Positions 30,835-40,253 are shown, counted from the stretch's first letter. The stretch: 64,000 bases of DNA from Desulfovibrio sp. X2 (GCF_000422205.1 NZ_ATHV01000022.1:62001-126000); one strand, 5' to 3'. Translations and numbers: made by a program. Notes: generated by a model not told the origin, from the sequence alone.

Positions 30835-33642
30835 CTAGCGGAGCACGCCGGTGCAGCGCGGGCAGATGTGCGGATGTTCGGGATTCGTGCCGAGCTCCGT
30901 GCTGTAGGTCCAGCAGCGCTCGCACTTCTCGCCGGACGCCTTGGCCACGGTCACGGAAACGCCTTCCGGGGCCTCGGGGCTCCTGAAGGTGCCCTCCGGA
31001 GCCGGAGCGTCGCTCACCGCGGCCTCGGAGACGATCAGGAACTCGCGCAGGTCCAGGCCGCTCGCGGCAAGGGCCTCGGCCGTGGCCGAGGGCACGTGGA
31101 GCGTCACCGCGGTGTCCAGGGAGTGGCCGATGTCGCCCGCCTTGCGCAGGGGCTCGATGGCCCGGTTGACCTCCTCGCGCAGGGCGATGAAGGACTCGAA
31201 GCGGGCGCGCTCGTCCGCGTCCATGCGTTCGGCGGCGTCCATCTCGAAGCGCTGCTCGAAGACCGTGATCCCGCCCGGCTTCAGCGCCTCGGGCAGATGG
31301 CGGAAGACCTCCTCGGCCGTGAAGGAGAGGATCGGGGCCATGTCGCACATGAGCATGGAGAGCGTGCGCCAGAGCACGGTCTGGGCCGAACGGCGGGCGA
31401 GGCTGTCCTTGCCCGCGGTGTAGAGGCGGTCCTTGGTGATGTCGAGGTAGAAGGCCGAGAGGTCCGAGACGCAGAGGTCCAGCAGGGTATGGAAGACCTT
31501 GTGGAACTGGAAGCTCTCGTAGGCCTCGCGGATGCGGTCGTGGGCCCGGGCCACCATGTCCATGGCGTAGCGGTCGAGGGGCAGCATGTCCTTGAAGGGC
31601 ACGGCCGCGTCCGGGGCGAAGTCCGCCAGGTTGCCGAGCAGGAAGCGGCAGGTGTTGCGCACGCGGCGGTAGCCGTCCACCAGGCGCGAGAGGATGTCGT
31701 CGGAGATGCGCACGTCGTCCTGGTAGTTCACCGCCGAGACCCACATGCGCAGGATCTCCGCGCCGTTCTTGTCGATGATCTCCTGTGGCGCGATTACGTT
31801 GCCCAGCGACTTGGACATCTTGCGGCCGTCGCCGTCCACCACGTAGCCGTGGGTCAGGACTGACTTGTAGGGCGCCTGGCCGCGCGTGCCCACGCTGGCC
31901 AGCAGCGAACTGTGGAACCAGCCGCGGTGCTGGTCGGTGCCTTCCAGGTAGAGGTCTGCCGGATAGCGGCATTCCTCGCGCTTTTCGACCACGGCGGCGA
32001 ACGAGGTGCCGGAGTCGAACCAGACGTCCAGGATGTCGTCCTCCTTCTCCCAATGCGCGCCGCCGCAGTGCGGGCAGGTGAGTCCGGCGGGCACCACCTC
32101 CTCGAGCGGGGCCTCGAACCAGTAGTCGCAGCCGCGCTCGTGCGTGGCGAAGCGGTCCACCACGGAGTAGATCCACTCCGGATCGGTGTAGGCCGTGTCG
32201 CAGTCCTTGCAGATGAGCGCCACGATGGGCACGCCCCAGTTGCGCTGGCGCGAGATGCACCAGTCAGGGCGGTTCTCGATCATGGAGTAGATGCGCTCGC
32301 GGCCCCAGGAAGGGATCCAGCGCACGGAGTTCATGATCTCTGTCAGCGCCTTCTTGCGCAGGTCATTCTTCTCCATGGAGATGAACCACTGCGTGGTGGC
32401 GCGGAAGATGACCGGCTGCTTGCAGCGCCAGCAGTGCGGGTAAGAATGGGCGATGCTCTTCTGCGCCAGCAGGTGGCCGAGGGACTTCAGCAGCTCGATG
32501 ACCTTGGGGTTGGCCTCGAACACGGTCATCCCGGCGAAATGCTCGACCACGGGCAGGAAGCGGCCCTTGTCGTCCAGGGGCGAGAGCACCTCCAGGCCGT
32601 AGCGCACGCCGGTCTCGTAGTCCTCGCGGCCGTGGCCCGGCGCGGTGTGCACGAGGCCCGAGCCCTGCTCCAGGGTCACGTAGTCGGCCAGGACCAGGGC
32701 CGACTCGCGGTCGATGAAGGGATGGCGGGCCTTCAGCCCCTCCAGGGCCTTGCCGGTCGTCTCGCCGAGGACGCGGTAGTCCTTCCAGCCGAAGATGGCG
32801 GCGCAGCTCTCGAGCAGCGCCTTGGCCAGCACGTACTGGCCGCCCGCGGCCTCGACCAGCACGTAGTCGAATTCGGGATGGGCGGCCACGGCCATGTTGC
32901 CGGGCAGGGTCCAGGGCGTGGTGGTCCAGATGACCACGTAGGCGTTCTTCGGATCGGCGCCGGGGAAGACCTCGGCCAGGCGAGGATCGGGCATGGGGAA
33001 GCGCACGAAGATGGAGGGCGAGGTGTGGTCGCCGTACTCCACCTCGGCCTCGGCCAGGGCGGTCTCGCAGTCCAGGCACCAGTAAATGGGCTTCTTGCCC
33101 CGCACGAGGGAGCCGGTCTTGGCGAAGTTGCCGAGTTCACGGGCCGTGGTGGACTCGTAGAGCGGGTCCATGGTCATGTAGGGCTTGTCCCAGACGCCGA
33201 AGACGCCGAGCCGCTTGAACTCCTTGCGCTGCGTGTCCAGCCACTTGCGCGCGTAGTCGCGGCAGATGCGACGCACCGTCAGGGGCGGGACGTCGGTCTT
33301 GCCCTTTTCCTTCAGCTCCTGGGCCACCTTGTGCTCGATGGGCAGGCCGTGGCAGTCCCAGCCGGGCACGTACTCTGCCTTCAGCCCCATCATGTTGCGC
33401 GACTTGACGATGATGTCCTTGAGCACCTTGTTCATGGCCGTGCCCATGTGAATGTGCCCGTTGGCGTAAGGGGGGCCGTCGTGCAGCACGTAGCGCTCGC
33501 GGCCCTCGTTGGCCGCGACCATGCGTGCGTACACGTCTTCCTTCTCCCAGAAGGCCAGGGTCTCCGGCTCCTTCTGCTTGAGGTTGGCCTTCATCGGGAA
33601 ATCGGTCTTGGGCAGGCACAAGGTGGTCTTGTAGTCGCTCAT
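30835..33642 (-). CDS. ileS: Isoleucyl-tRNA synthetase
   Basis: Class I aminoacyl-tRNA synthetase charging tRNA-Ile. 935 residues match the family. The ATP-binding HIGH motif appears as [10 protein letters not shown] near residue 64, and the second ATP motif is [10 protein letters not shown] near 605. The editing domain lies around residues 180-390, with [11 protein letters not shown] near 191. The C-terminal zinc finger has CERCW near 900 and CPRC near 927. ATG 33642 opens [20 protein letters not shown], typical of the family. It heads the minus-strand operon with lspA. Confidence 0.97.
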   Translation of the reverse strand: MSDYKTTLCLPKTDFPMKANLKQKEPETLAFWEKEDVYARMVAANEGRERYVLHDGPPYANGHIHMGTAMNKVLKDIIVKSRNMMGLKAEYVPGWDCHGLPIEHKVAQELKEKGKTDVPPLTVRRICRDYARKWLDTQRKEFKRLGVFGVWDKPYMTMDPLYESTTARELGNFAKTGSLVRGKKPIYWCLDCETALAEAEVEYGDHTSPSIFVRFPMPDPRLAEVFPGADPKNAYVVIWTTTPWTLPGNMAVAAHPEFDYVLVEAAGGQYVLAKALLESCAAIFGWKDYRVLGETTGKALEGLKARHPFIDRESALVLADYVTLEQGSGLVHTAPGHGREDYETGVRYGLEVLSPLDDKGRFLPVVEHFAGMTVFEANPKVIELLKSLGHLLAQKSIAHSYPHCWRCKQPVIFRATTQWFISMEKNDLRKKALTEIMNSVRWIPSWGRERIYSMIENRPDWCISRQRNWGVPIVALICKDCDTAYTDPEWIYSVVDRFATHERGCDYWFEAPLEEVVPAGLTCPHCGGAHWEKEDDILDVWFDSGTSFAAVVEKREECRYPADLYLEGTDQHRGWFHSSLLASVGTRGQAPYKSVLTHGYVVDGDGRKMSKSLGNVIAPQEIIDKNGAEILRMWVSAVNYQDDVRISDDILSRLVDGYRRVRNTCRFLLGNLADFAPDAAVPFKDMLPLDRYAMDMVARAHDRIREAYESFQFHKVFHTLLDLCVSDLSAFYLDITKDRLYTAGKDSLARRSAQTVLWRTLSMLMCDMAPILSFTAEEVFRHLPEALKPGGITVFEQRFEMDAAERMDADERARFESFIALREEVNRAIEPLRKAGDIGHSLDTAVTLHVPSATAEALAASGLDLREFLIVSEAAVSDAPAPEGTFRSPEAPEGVSVTVAKASGEKCERCWTYSTELGTNPEHPHICPRCTGVLR

Positions 33643-34021
33643 GGGATGCGAAACGCCTCCATATGATAAGGATGGCCGGAAAAATCCGACCCCGTGACGA
33701 ACGGAAAACGCAACTATTGGAGGAAGCAGAAGGGGAAGTCAAGGCGCAAGGCCCGCGCGCCTGCGTTCCTCCCACCGGCGCCTTCCTTATTCAGCGCGTC
33801 ACCGGGCCTTCGCCGTCCCCCCGTGGGCGTCGGTTTCCCGTCGCTCGCGGCGTGCCCCGGTCGCCTCATGTCCGCATTTTTCGCGCCGGGGCGGTCATTT
33901 CTGCCTGGAACGATTCTTGATAGGCCGTCCGTGGATTGGTGGACGTGTGGCCTTTTCGCCGCTTGCGAATCGTGCTACTCGACCGAATCGGCGGTCGCCA
34001 AAGCCGCCTGGAGCCGAATAC
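33643..34021 (+). other. Intergenic region between ileS and fliM
   Basis: 379 bases between divergent ileS and fliM. It has open frames on both strands, but they are Arg- and Pro-rich with no family look. No clear terminator, promoter or repeat can be supported. A weak sigma-54-like match at 33906-33921 lacks the essential GC pair. The promoters of both genes must lie here. Confidence 0.6.
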
Positions 34022-34999
34022 ATGGGCAAGATTCTTCAGCAGGACGAAGTCGACGCGCTGCTCAGGGGGTTGACGGGCGGCGAGGTCGAGACGGAGACGG
34101 ACGTACCGGAAGAGGATTCCGGGGTCGTCAGCTTCGACCTGTCCAACCAGGACCGCATCATCCGTGGCCGCATGCCGGTCATGGAGATCGTCAACGACCG
34201 CTTCGCGCGGCTTTTCACCAACTCCATGGTCACGGCCATGCGCAAGCGGGTGGACGTGAACCCCATCTCGCTCGACATGTCCAAGTTCGGCGACTTCATG
34301 CGTTCGCTGCCCGTGCCCACGAGCATCAACATATTCAAGATGGATCCGCTGCGCGGCAACGGCCTGCTCATCGTGGACTCGCGTCTGGTCTTCTCCCTGG
34401 TGGAAAACTTCCTGGGCGGTTCCGGCGGCCAGCCCAAGGTGGAGGGCCGCGACTTCACGGCCATCGAGCAGGGGCTCATCGACCGCGTGGTCAAGATCTG
34501 CCTCTCGAACATGGAAGAGGCCTGGAACCCCGTGCACGAGGTGCACATCGAGCTCGTCCGCTCCGAGGTCAACCCGCAGTTCGCGGCCATCGTGCCGCCC
34601 TCGGACGTGGTCATGGTCATCACCTACGAGGTGGAGCTCGAGAACGCCATCGGCTCCCTCATCTGCTGCCTGCCCTACGCCATGCTCGAGCCCATCCGCT
34701 CCAAGCTGCACGCCTCCTTCCAGTCCGAGCGCCTGGAAGTGGACCACGCCTGGCACAACCGCTTCCGCGAGCAGATGCTGCAGATCTTCGTGGAGATGAT
34801 CGTGCGCCTCGGCCGCACCAGCATCACCGGGCGCCAGCTCCTGAACCTGGAGGAGGGCGACATCCTGCTCCTGGACACGGACGACGACGACCTGCTCGAA
34901 GCCGAGGTGGAGGGCGTGCGCAAGTTCCACGTCAGCCCGGGCAAGGTGAAGAGCAACGCGGCCATCCAGATCGTGCGCGAGGAAGAGCCGAAGTTCTAG
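34022..34999 (+). CDS. fliM: Flagellar motor switch protein FliM
   Basis: C-ring protein that binds CheY-P and controls rotation. ATG 34022 gives MGKILQQDEVDALLRGL, the conserved CheY-binding peptide at the N-terminus. The middle domain includes FSLVENFLGGSGG near residue 123 and IEQGLIDRVVKICL near 150. The C-terminal SpoA-like domain (about 250-325) includes LGRTSITGRQLLNLEEGDILLLD. 325 residues is typical. It is alone here, not in a flagellar cluster, and ends at a long hairpin. An upstream ATG at 33917 would add 35 unconserved residues. Confidence 0.95.
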   Translation: MGKILQQDEVDALLRGLTGGEVETETDVPEEDSGVVSFDLSNQDRIIRGRMPVMEIVNDRFARLFTNSMVTAMRKRVDVNPISLDMSKFGDFMRSLPVPTSINIFKMDPLRGNGLLIVDSRLVFSLVENFLGGSGGQPKVEGRDFTAIEQGLIDRVVKICLSNMEEAWNPVHEVHIELVRSEVNPQFAAIVPPSDVVMVITYEVELENAIGSLICCLPYAMLEPIRSKLHASFQSERLEVDHAWHNRFREQMLQIFVEMIVRLGRTSITGRQLLNLEEGDILLLDTDDDDLLEAEVEGVRKFHVSPGKVKSNAAIQIVREEEPKF

Positions 35000-35030
35000 C
35001 TCCCTTCCAGCAGCGCGGGGCCGCCGCGAA

Positions 35031-35082
35031 CGAAAGGGCCCGGCCCGGCCATGCGATTTCATGGACGGGCCGGGCCCTTTCG
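35031..35082. terminator. Long hairpin terminator between fliM and marR
   Basis: 17-bp arms CGAAAGGGCCCGGCCCG (35031-35047) and its complement (35066-35082), with an inner CCATG/CATGG pairing in the loop. It lies between convergent genes and probably stops both. No long T tract follows on either strand, so the strength rests on the stem. Confidence 0.75.
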
Positions 35083-35113
35083 CGTGGGGCGATCCCCCAG
35101 CCGAGCCTTACCG

Positions 35114-35542
35114 TCAGAAGCGCTTGTTCATCTTCTCCAGGGCAGAGAGCACGGCGGCGCGCTCCTCGTTCGACAACGCCTCGGTGAGTTCCAGTGTCAG
35201 GCGCTGGTGGAGCTTGTCGTGCTCCTCGAAATAGCTGCGTCCCTTCTCGCTCAGCTCCACGAGCCAGGAGCGGCGGTCGCGCTCGTGCGGCATGCGCCGC
35301 GCAAGTCCCCGCGACTCCAGGCGGTCCACCTGCATGGTCAGGGTGCCGGTGGTCACGCCCATCTTCTCGGCCAGCTCCTTCATGCGCATGGGGCCGTGCG
35401 CGCCCAGGATCTCGATGGTGTGCATCTGGGGCAGGGTCAGCCCCTTGCCGCGCACCACGCAGTGCTCCCAGGAGGACAGCTTCTCGTAGAACTCCACGAT
35501 GAGATGGGTGAGCCGGTCGGCGTCGTTCATGGCGGCGCTCAT
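35114..35542 (-). CDS. MarR-family transcriptional regulator
   Basis: 142-residue winged helix-turn-helix repressor. The wHTH is around residues 50-100: MRMKELAEKMGVTTGTLTMQVDRLESRGLARR, then the wing PHERDRRSWLVELSEKG. Dimer helices are at both ends. Its start overlaps the stop of the His-rich transporter gene (ATGA), so the transporter comes first and the regulator second on the same transcript. A perfect 7-bp palindrome lies at the probable promoter (36351-36371). This fits an autoregulated metal or drug efflux unit; the ligand is unknown. Confidence 0.9.
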   Translation of the reverse strand: MSAAMNDADRLTHLIVEFYEKLSSWEHCVVRGKGLTLPQMHTIEILGAHGPMRMKELAEKMGVTTGTLTMQVDRLESRGLARRMPHERDRRSWLVELSEKGRSYFEEHDKLHQRLTLELTEALSNEERAAVLSALEKMNKRF

Positions 35543-36309
35543 ACTGTATATTCTCCCAGATAGGAATAGATGCCGAAGGCCACGGTGACCAGGCCCACGA
35601 CGCGCATGATCAGCGGCTCGATCCAGGGCCTGTCCAGGTTGCGGGCGAAGCGGGCCATGCTGTGCAGGGCCCAGATGACCCCGGCCAGCGCGAGCGCGGT
35701 GCCCAGGGCGTAGGCCGCGAAGACAAGGGTGGCGCGCAGCGGGTCGCCGGACTTCAGGGCGTAGGAATACATGATGGCCACGGTGGGGCAGGGCACGATC
35801 ATGTTCACGAGCCCCACGGTGAACAGCCCGAGCGCGCCGAAGCGCGCCAGGCGCTGCTTGAAGGCGTCCAGGCCGTGCTCGTGGTGGTGATGGTGTCCGT
35901 GATGATGTTCATGATCGTGATCATGGTCGTGATGGTCCTCGTGGTCGTGGTCGTCCGTGGCGCAGGCGTGCGGCTCGCAGTGGTCGTGCGAATGGAGCAG
36001 CGTGGGCCGCACGAGCAGGACGGCGCCGATGGCCACCAGGATGACCGCTGTCGCGAGGTCCATGATTTGCCGGAAATGGGGCGGCAGGCCGCCCGCCACT
36101 GCGCCGAGCGTCAGGCCGATGAGCAGGCAGGCCACGGCAGTGCCGCCGGAGAAGGCGGCCGTGAGCCAGGCCACGCGCCTGCCGCTGCGCTCGCAGGCCA
36201 CGAAGGGCGCCAGAACCACCCAGGAATGGCCGCACGGGTTCACGCCGTGCACCAGGCCGAGGGCCAGGGAGCTTTGCAGGGCCACGAGAAACAGGGAATC
36301 CAGGTGCAT
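35539..36309 (-). CDS. His-rich membrane transporter (NicO/UreH/DsbD-like)
   Basis: 256-residue protein with about six membrane helices. The first carries LALGLVHGVNPCGHSWVVLAPF near residue 15, and a later one carries NMIVPCPTVAIMYSYALKSG near 168; paired Cys-Pro motifs are known in the DsbD/UreH-type superfamily. The cytoplasmic or periplasmic loop near 105-145 is a run of His and Asp (HSHDHCEPHACATDDHDH and further HxH repeats), about 25 His, suggesting metal binding. The C-terminus is GLVTVAFGIYSYLGEYTV. It is co-transcribed with a MarR regulator. Nickel/cobalt efflux or urease-type metal supply are possible. Confidence 0.82.
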   Translation of the reverse strand: MHLDSLFLVALQSSLALGLVHGVNPCGHSWVVLAPFVACERSGRRVAWLTAAFSGGTAVACLLIGLTLGAVAGGLPPHFRQIMDLATAVILVAIGAVLLVRPTLLHSHDHCEPHACATDDHDHEDHHDHDHDHEHHHGHHHHHEHGLDAFKQRLARFGALGLFTVGLVNMIVPCPTVAIMYSYALKSGDPLRATLVFAAYALGTALALAGVIWALHSMARFARNLDRPWIEPLIMRVVGLVTVAFGIYSYLGEYTV

Positions 36310-36350
36310 GTGTTTTTCTCTCCGGAAGTCGGTGCTGGATTCCTTCTACT

Positions 36351-36371
36351 CTTGACAGTTTGATTGTCAAG
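36351..36371 (-). promoter_or_regulatory. MarR-type palindromic operator overlapping a -35 box
   Basis: 7-bp arms CTTGACA (36351-36357) and TGTCAAG (36365-36371) around GTTTGAT. On the minus strand the right arm is a perfect -35 TTGACA. A weak -10-like TAGAAG follows 16 bases on. A repressor bound here would block the promoter of the His-rich transporter and marR. Confidence 0.65.
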
Positions 36372-36422
36372 AATTTTGGATAAAGAGTATTCTGCCTTGA
36401 GTAACCAAGTCCCTCGGCTCCC

Positions 36423-37115
36423 TCAGCCCAGCTCGCGCGCCAGCGCGGACAGATAGCGGCGCATCTCCTCGGCGCGCAGGCGTCCTTCGGCCCGCCCGGC
36501 CTCGGTCGTGAGCGTCTCGGCGGTGCGGAAGAGCTTGGTGTAGAAGTGGTCGACGGCGTAGAGCCCGTCGTCCGGGGGGCGCGTCTCGCAGAAGGGGTCG
36601 TCCTCGCTGTAGAACGGACGGCCGAGGACTCCGGTGGTGGCGAAGCAGCGCGCGATGCCTATGGCGCCCAGGCCGTCCAGACGGTCGGCGTCCTGGACGA
36701 TGCGGGCCTCGAGCGTGCGCGCGGTGACGCGGGCGCTGAAGCTGTGGGCCTCGATGGCGTGGGCGATGTCCGGAAGAAGCTCTGCCGGATACCCGGCCTG
36801 GCGCAGGAAGCCCGTCGCCGCCTCGGCTGACAGGCGCGACGCGGACGAGCGGCGGGGATCGTCCTTGGGCACGGCGACGAGGTCATGCAGCCATGCCGCG
36901 GGGAGCACGACATCGAGACGCCCGCACTCGACGGCGCAGAGCGCTTTGGCCGTGTGCACGACGCGGCGCACGTGCAGGATGTCGTGGGCGGGGTCCGCGG
37001 CTGCGGCTTCGGCCAGGGCCGCGGTGAAGCGCTTCTCCCAGGCCGCGGCCGCCTCCGGTGACATGGTCGGGGACATGTTCGGAGCCTGGCTCGGGGGGCT
37101 GACCCTGTCGTGCAT
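36423..37115 (-). CDS. HD-domain metal-dependent phosphohydrolase
   Basis: 230-residue protein of the HD superfamily, close to the YedJ group. Conserved residues: HDILHVRRV near 43 (H), WLHDLVAVPKDD near 74 (HD pair), AHAIEAHSFS near 117, and QDADRLDGLGAIGIA near 138 (D). The substrate is unknown; nucleotide or phosphate ester hydrolysis is likely. ATG 37115 is chosen because GGAG sits six bases upstream; an ATG at 37127 would add four residues. It stands alone between the MarR operator region and an AT-rich gap. No close partner is visible. Confidence 0.88.
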   Translation of the reverse strand: MHDRVSPPSQAPNMSPTMSPEAAAAWEKRFTAALAEAAAADPAHDILHVRRVVHTAKALCAVECGRLDVVLPAAWLHDLVAVPKDDPRRSSASRLSAEAATGFLRQAGYPAELLPDIAHAIEAHSFSARVTARTLEARIVQDADRLDGLGAIGIARCFATTGVLGRPFYSEDDPFCETRPPDDGLYAVDHFYTKLFRTAETLTTEAGRAEGRLRAEEMRRYLSALARELG

Positions 37116-37498
37116 CATGTTCTCCATTGTTCGTCAGTGCGGGGCGTGCGGACAGTGCTGCTAAAGGCAGAAGGGTCTCTCCTTCGCGCGGTTTGTGCAG
37201 TGAGGAGCCGTGTAGCAGATGTGGGGGAAAAGACAAAACAGGGGTGAAAAAAGGGAGGAAAAGGCCCCAAAACACCGAAAAGGCTGACTTGTGGCGCTTG
37301 ATTTTTTTGGTTTGAAGCCTATCTGCTTGTTTTCTCGTTAGAAATTTTTTCCCTTATATGCTTGCCTTCTTTGAAAAATAGCTTATATGCTGCTGGTAAC
37401 CTAGAACGAGCATGACTCTTGTTTGATCCTGGACCGTAGCGGGTGCTTGGCTCCAATGTGATGAGAACGGAACATGCCAAAGATTGGAGTTCAAGTAC
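37116..37498 (+). promoter_or_regulatory. AT-rich upstream region of the RRM protein with a direct repeat
   Basis: Non-coding, lower in GC than its surroundings from about 37290 to 37400. It carries two copies of CTTATATGCT (37353-37362 and 37382-37391), 29 bases apart, close to where a promoter should lie. A run of T residues at 37345-37350 precedes them. The RRM ribosome site TTGGAG is at 37485-37489. Which strand the repeat acts on is unknown. Confidence 0.45.
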
Positions 37499-37777
37499 AT
37501 GTCGAAGAAACTTTACGTCGGTAACCTGCCTTTCTCCGCCACCAACGATGAAATTCGCGATCTCTTCGCCGCCCACGGCGAAGTCATCAGCGTGAACCTC
37601 ATCAACGACCGCGAGACCGGCCGCCCCCGTGGCTTCGGTTTCGTGGAGATGGACGAGGCCGGTGCCCAGGCTGCCATGCAGGCCCTGAACGGCGCCAACC
37701 TCGGCGGCCGGACCCTGAAGGTCAACCAGGCCGAGGAGAAGCCGCGTACCGGCGGCGGCCGTCCCAACCGCTGGTAG
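37499..37777 (+). CDS. RRM-type RNA-binding protein
   Basis: 92-residue single RNA recognition motif protein, of the small glycine/arginine-rich type found in many bacteria. RNP2 is LYVGNLPF near residue 5 and RNP1 is RGFGFVEM near 44. The four-stranded fold ends at LGGRTLKVNQAEEK, followed by a short basic Gly-rich tail (RTGGGRPNRW). ATG 37499 is chosen: GGAG nine bases upstream, and MSKKLYVGN is the normal opening. It may bind RNA under cold or stress conditions. It is monocistronic with its own terminator. Confidence 0.93.
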   Translation: MSKKLYVGNLPFSATNDEIRDLFAAHGEVISVNLINDRETGRPRGFGFVEMDEAGAQAAMQALNGANLGGRTLKVNQAEEKPRTGGGRPNRW

Positions 37778-37871
37778 GAATTCCTGCCCGCGCCGGGAGG
37801 CCCGTGGGACGAGCGGCCTGGCCGCAACGCACTCGTGCGGTCCCACTATCCCGATAAAGCGTTCGCCTGTG

Positions 37872-37906
37872 AAGGCCGGAGGTTGCACAACCCCCGGCCT
37901 TTTTTT
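37872..37906 (+). terminator. Intrinsic terminator of the RRM gene
   Basis: Stem of 12-13 pairs with one mismatch (37872-37885 with 37888-37901), followed by seven T residues. About 90 bases after the RRM stop. Confidence 0.9.
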
Positions 37907-38102
37907 CGCCTCCTCGGCGGAGGAGCTCCCGCCGGACGGCTGGCCTGCCGGGCGCATTGTGCCCTGACTGCCCCTGTGCTACCTCGAAAAAAGGCGGACA
38001 TCGGAGGAACCCGGTGCCTCCCTTGCCGGACCGAGGGGACGTTGGCGGAACCCCGCCCGGGCCCGAAGGCCGTCGAGCGATACGATAAGAGGAGCGTTCC
38101 CC
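37907..38102 (+). other. Intergenic region before a membrane protein
   Basis: Between the RRM terminator and the membrane protein gene. It begins with a small hairpin, CTCCTC-GGCG-GAGGAG (37910-37925). Nothing else stands out apart from the ribosome site AGAGGAG before GTG 38103. A promoter for the membrane protein presumably lies here but I cannot point to one. Confidence 0.5.
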
Positions 38103-38627
38103 GTGTACCACTGGCTCAGGACCCTGCTCGAACTGCTTCCCCTGGCCGTCTTCGCCCTGACCTGGCGCCTTCCGGAAACCCTCGAGCCGGACGGCTGGAT
38201 ACTTCCCTACAGCCTGGGCGCTTTGTGCGCCTTGGCCTGCATCACGGTTCTTCTCTGGCGCAAGGTGCTGCTCGACCGGATCCTGCTCGGCATGAACCTC
38301 TCCATCGTTCTGGGGGCGCTCGGACTGTTCGGCGGCACGCCCGGTCTGCCGCATCTCATGGCAGACATCCGCGGCGCGGGCTTTTTCGTGATCATCCTCA
38401 TGACCGCGGGCGTGACCTACCTCATGCGCCCGGCAGCGCTGCTGGACATGGAAAGCGTAAAGCGCGGCGCGAGCGAGCCTTGGGACCGGTACATGCTCTT
38501 CGCGACCTTCGCGGCCTTCGTCCTGGCCTTCGCCCTGCGCGAATCCCCGGTCCTTTCGGCCATGCTCCTGGGCGGCCTCTTCGTGGTGCGCGCCAGCCTG
38601 CGCCAGGTGGCCGAGCAACGGGCCTGA
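38103..38627 (+). CDS. Uncharacterised inner-membrane protein
   Basis: 174 residues with about five hydrophobic segments, so a multi-pass membrane protein. The start GTG 38103 has AGAGGAG upstream. It opens MYHWLRTLLELLPLAVFALTW, which faintly resembles YciB/IspZ-type proteins, and continues with LPYSLGALCALACITVLLWRKV. Later it carries GLPHLMADIRGAGFFVIILMTAGVTYL. I do not claim the YciB assignment. It is convergent with the lactate permease and shares a palindromic terminator with it. Confidence 0.75.
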   Translation: MYHWLRTLLELLPLAVFALTWRLPETLEPDGWILPYSLGALCALACITVLLWRKVLLDRILLGMNLSIVLGALGLFGGTPGLPHLMADIRGAGFFVIILMTAGVTYLMRPAALLDMESVKRGASEPWDRYMLFATFAAFVLAFALRESPVLSAMLLGGLFVVRASLRQVAEQRA

Positions 38628-38674
38628 GCCTTTTCCTTCCAGTCTTTCCGCCTCTTCTGAAGGCTGAACGCATG

Positions 38675-38706
38675 AAAAAAGGGGAGCGGCCGCGCGGCCG
38701 CTCCCC
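38675..38706 (-). terminator. Palindromic terminator of the lactate permease gene
   Basis: Perfect 26-bp palindrome (38681-38706) made of GGGGAGCGGCCGC and its complement. On the minus strand it is followed by six T residues (38680-38675). It can also stop the convergent membrane protein transcript. Confidence 0.9.
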
Positions 38707-38738
38707 TTCGTTTCGGGCAGGTATGGCTTCGTCCGCTG

Positions 38739-40253
38739 CTAGAGCAGGTTCAGGTACGGCATGGCCGCGTAGACCAGGGTGCCCAGCACCAGCACGTAGC
38801 AGACGCAGACCGCGATGGTGCGGTTCATGATCTTGCCCTCGGAGCCCGTGAGTCCCGTGGCCGCAGTGGCCACGGCGATGGACTGCGGAGAGATCATCTT
38901 GCCCGCGGTGGCTCCGGCGGCGGAGGCGGCCACGATCCAGGACTGGTTCATGCTGATGCGCTGCGCGACCTCCATCTGGAGCTGTCCGAAGAGGACGTTG
39001 GAGGAGGTGTCGCTGCCGGTCACGAAGGTGCCGAGCGCGCCGAGCAGGGGGGAGATGAGCGGGAAGTAGCCCTTGGTGGCGTCGGCCACGGCCACGGCGA
39101 TGGTGTTGATCATGCCGCTGGTGGCCATGACCTTGGCCAGGGCCACGATGGAGACCACGGTCACCGTGGAGTAGGTGAGCTTGCGCATGGTCTTCCAGAG
39201 GACGCCGCTGATCTCGCCGAAGGAGACGCCCTGGATCATGCCGCCCAGGTAGGTGGCGATGAGAATGAGAGCGCCGGGAGTGGCCAGCCACTTGAAGGTG
39301 TAGGGCTTGTCCCCGTAGATGACCACGGAGGTCTTGACCGCGCCCAGGGCGTGCTGGACGACCGGGAAGAGGTTGCTGCACAGGATGATGAAGGCGAAGA
39401 CCAGGATGTAGGGCAGCCAGGCCTTGAACTTCACGTGCGCGGGCAGGGGATCGGTCTCTTCGGCCGCGGACTCGCGGTGGAAGAGGCGGGCCCAGACGAT
39501 GGTGGCCAGCATGCTGCACACGCTGCCGATGAGGCAGGGCAGCTCGGCGCCCATGTACTTGGCGGTGTAGAGCTGGGGCAGGGCGAAGGCCAGGCCGGAG
39601 ACCAGCGTGGCGCCGAACACGCCCTTCAGGCCCTTGAAGCCCGCAGTGAGGATGACGAGAAGGAAGGTGATGAGGATGATGAAGCCGAAGAGCTGCACGG
39701 CGGTGTAGTAGCTGAGCAGGGCAACGGGCAGGCCGGTCACGTTGGCCATGGTGACGATGGGAATGCCGATGGCGCCGAAGGCCGTGGGCACCGTGTTGGC
39801 CACGAGGCAGATCACGGCGGCGAAGATCGGGTCGAAGCCCATGGCCGCCAGGATGCTGGCCGGGATGGCCACGGCCGTGCCGTAGCCGGCCACGCCCTCG
39901 AGGAAGCCGCCGAAGCCCCAGGCCACGATGAGCACCAACAGGCGTTTGTCCGTGGTGATGTTCGAGAGCATGCGGGTGATGATGTCCATGCTCCCGGTAT
40001 GCTTGGCCAGGTCATAGGTGAAGACCGCGGCCACGATGACGATCATGATCGGCCACAGGGCCAGCGCGCCGCCCTCGACGGCGGCGAGTCCGGCATCGGC
40101 CATGGGCATGTGCCACCAGCCGAACACGGCCAGGACCAGGGTGCCCAGCAGGGTGGCCGCGCAGGTGCGGTAGGCGGGGAGCTTCAAGACGACGAGGGAA
40201 AAGATGAGCCAGACGATGGGCGCGAGCGCCGCGACGAGTTTCAGGTGTTCCAT
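38739..40253 (-). CDS. lctP: L-lactate permease
   Basis: Lactate/proton symporter of the LctP/LldP family, supplying an electron donor typical of sulfate reducers. 504 residues with 12-14 membrane helices. The start ATG 40253 gives MEHLKLVAALAPIVWLIFSLV. Motifs: WGFGGFLEGVAGYGTAVAIPASIL near residue 111 and GALGTFVTGSDTSSNVLFG near 400. A long cytoplasmic loop lies near 235-250. It is monocistronic, with tandem operator-like repeats about 90 bases upstream and a strong terminator. Lactate dehydrogenase genes are not in this window. Confidence 0.94.
   Translation of the reverse strand: MEHLKLVAALAPIVWLIFSLVVLKLPAYRTCAATLLGTLVLAVFGWWHMPMADAGLAAVEGGALALWPIMIVIVAAVFTYDLAKHTGSMDIITRMLSNITTDKRLLVLIVAWGFGGFLEGVAGYGTAVAIPASILAAMGFDPIFAAVICLVANTVPTAFGAIGIPIVTMANVTGLPVALLSYYTAVQLFGFIILITFLLVILTAGFKGLKGVFGATLVSGLAFALPQLYTAKYMGAELPCLIGSVCSMLATIVWARLFHRESAAEETDPLPAHVKFKAWLPYILVFAFIILCSNLFPVVQHALGAVKTSVVIYGDKPYTFKWLATPGALILIATYLGGMIQGVSFGEISGVLWKTMRKLTYSTVTVVSIVALAKVMATSGMINTIAVAVADATKGYFPLISPLLGALGTFVTGSDTSSNVLFGQLQMEVAQRISMNQSWIVAASAAGATAGKMISPQSIAVATAATGLTGSEGKIMNRTIAVCVCYVLVLGTLVYAAMPYLNLL

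Noticed and set aside
33906-33921. Sigma-54-like promoter before fliM (TGGAAC-N5-TTGAT)
   Set aside because: The essential GC of the -12 element is missing.
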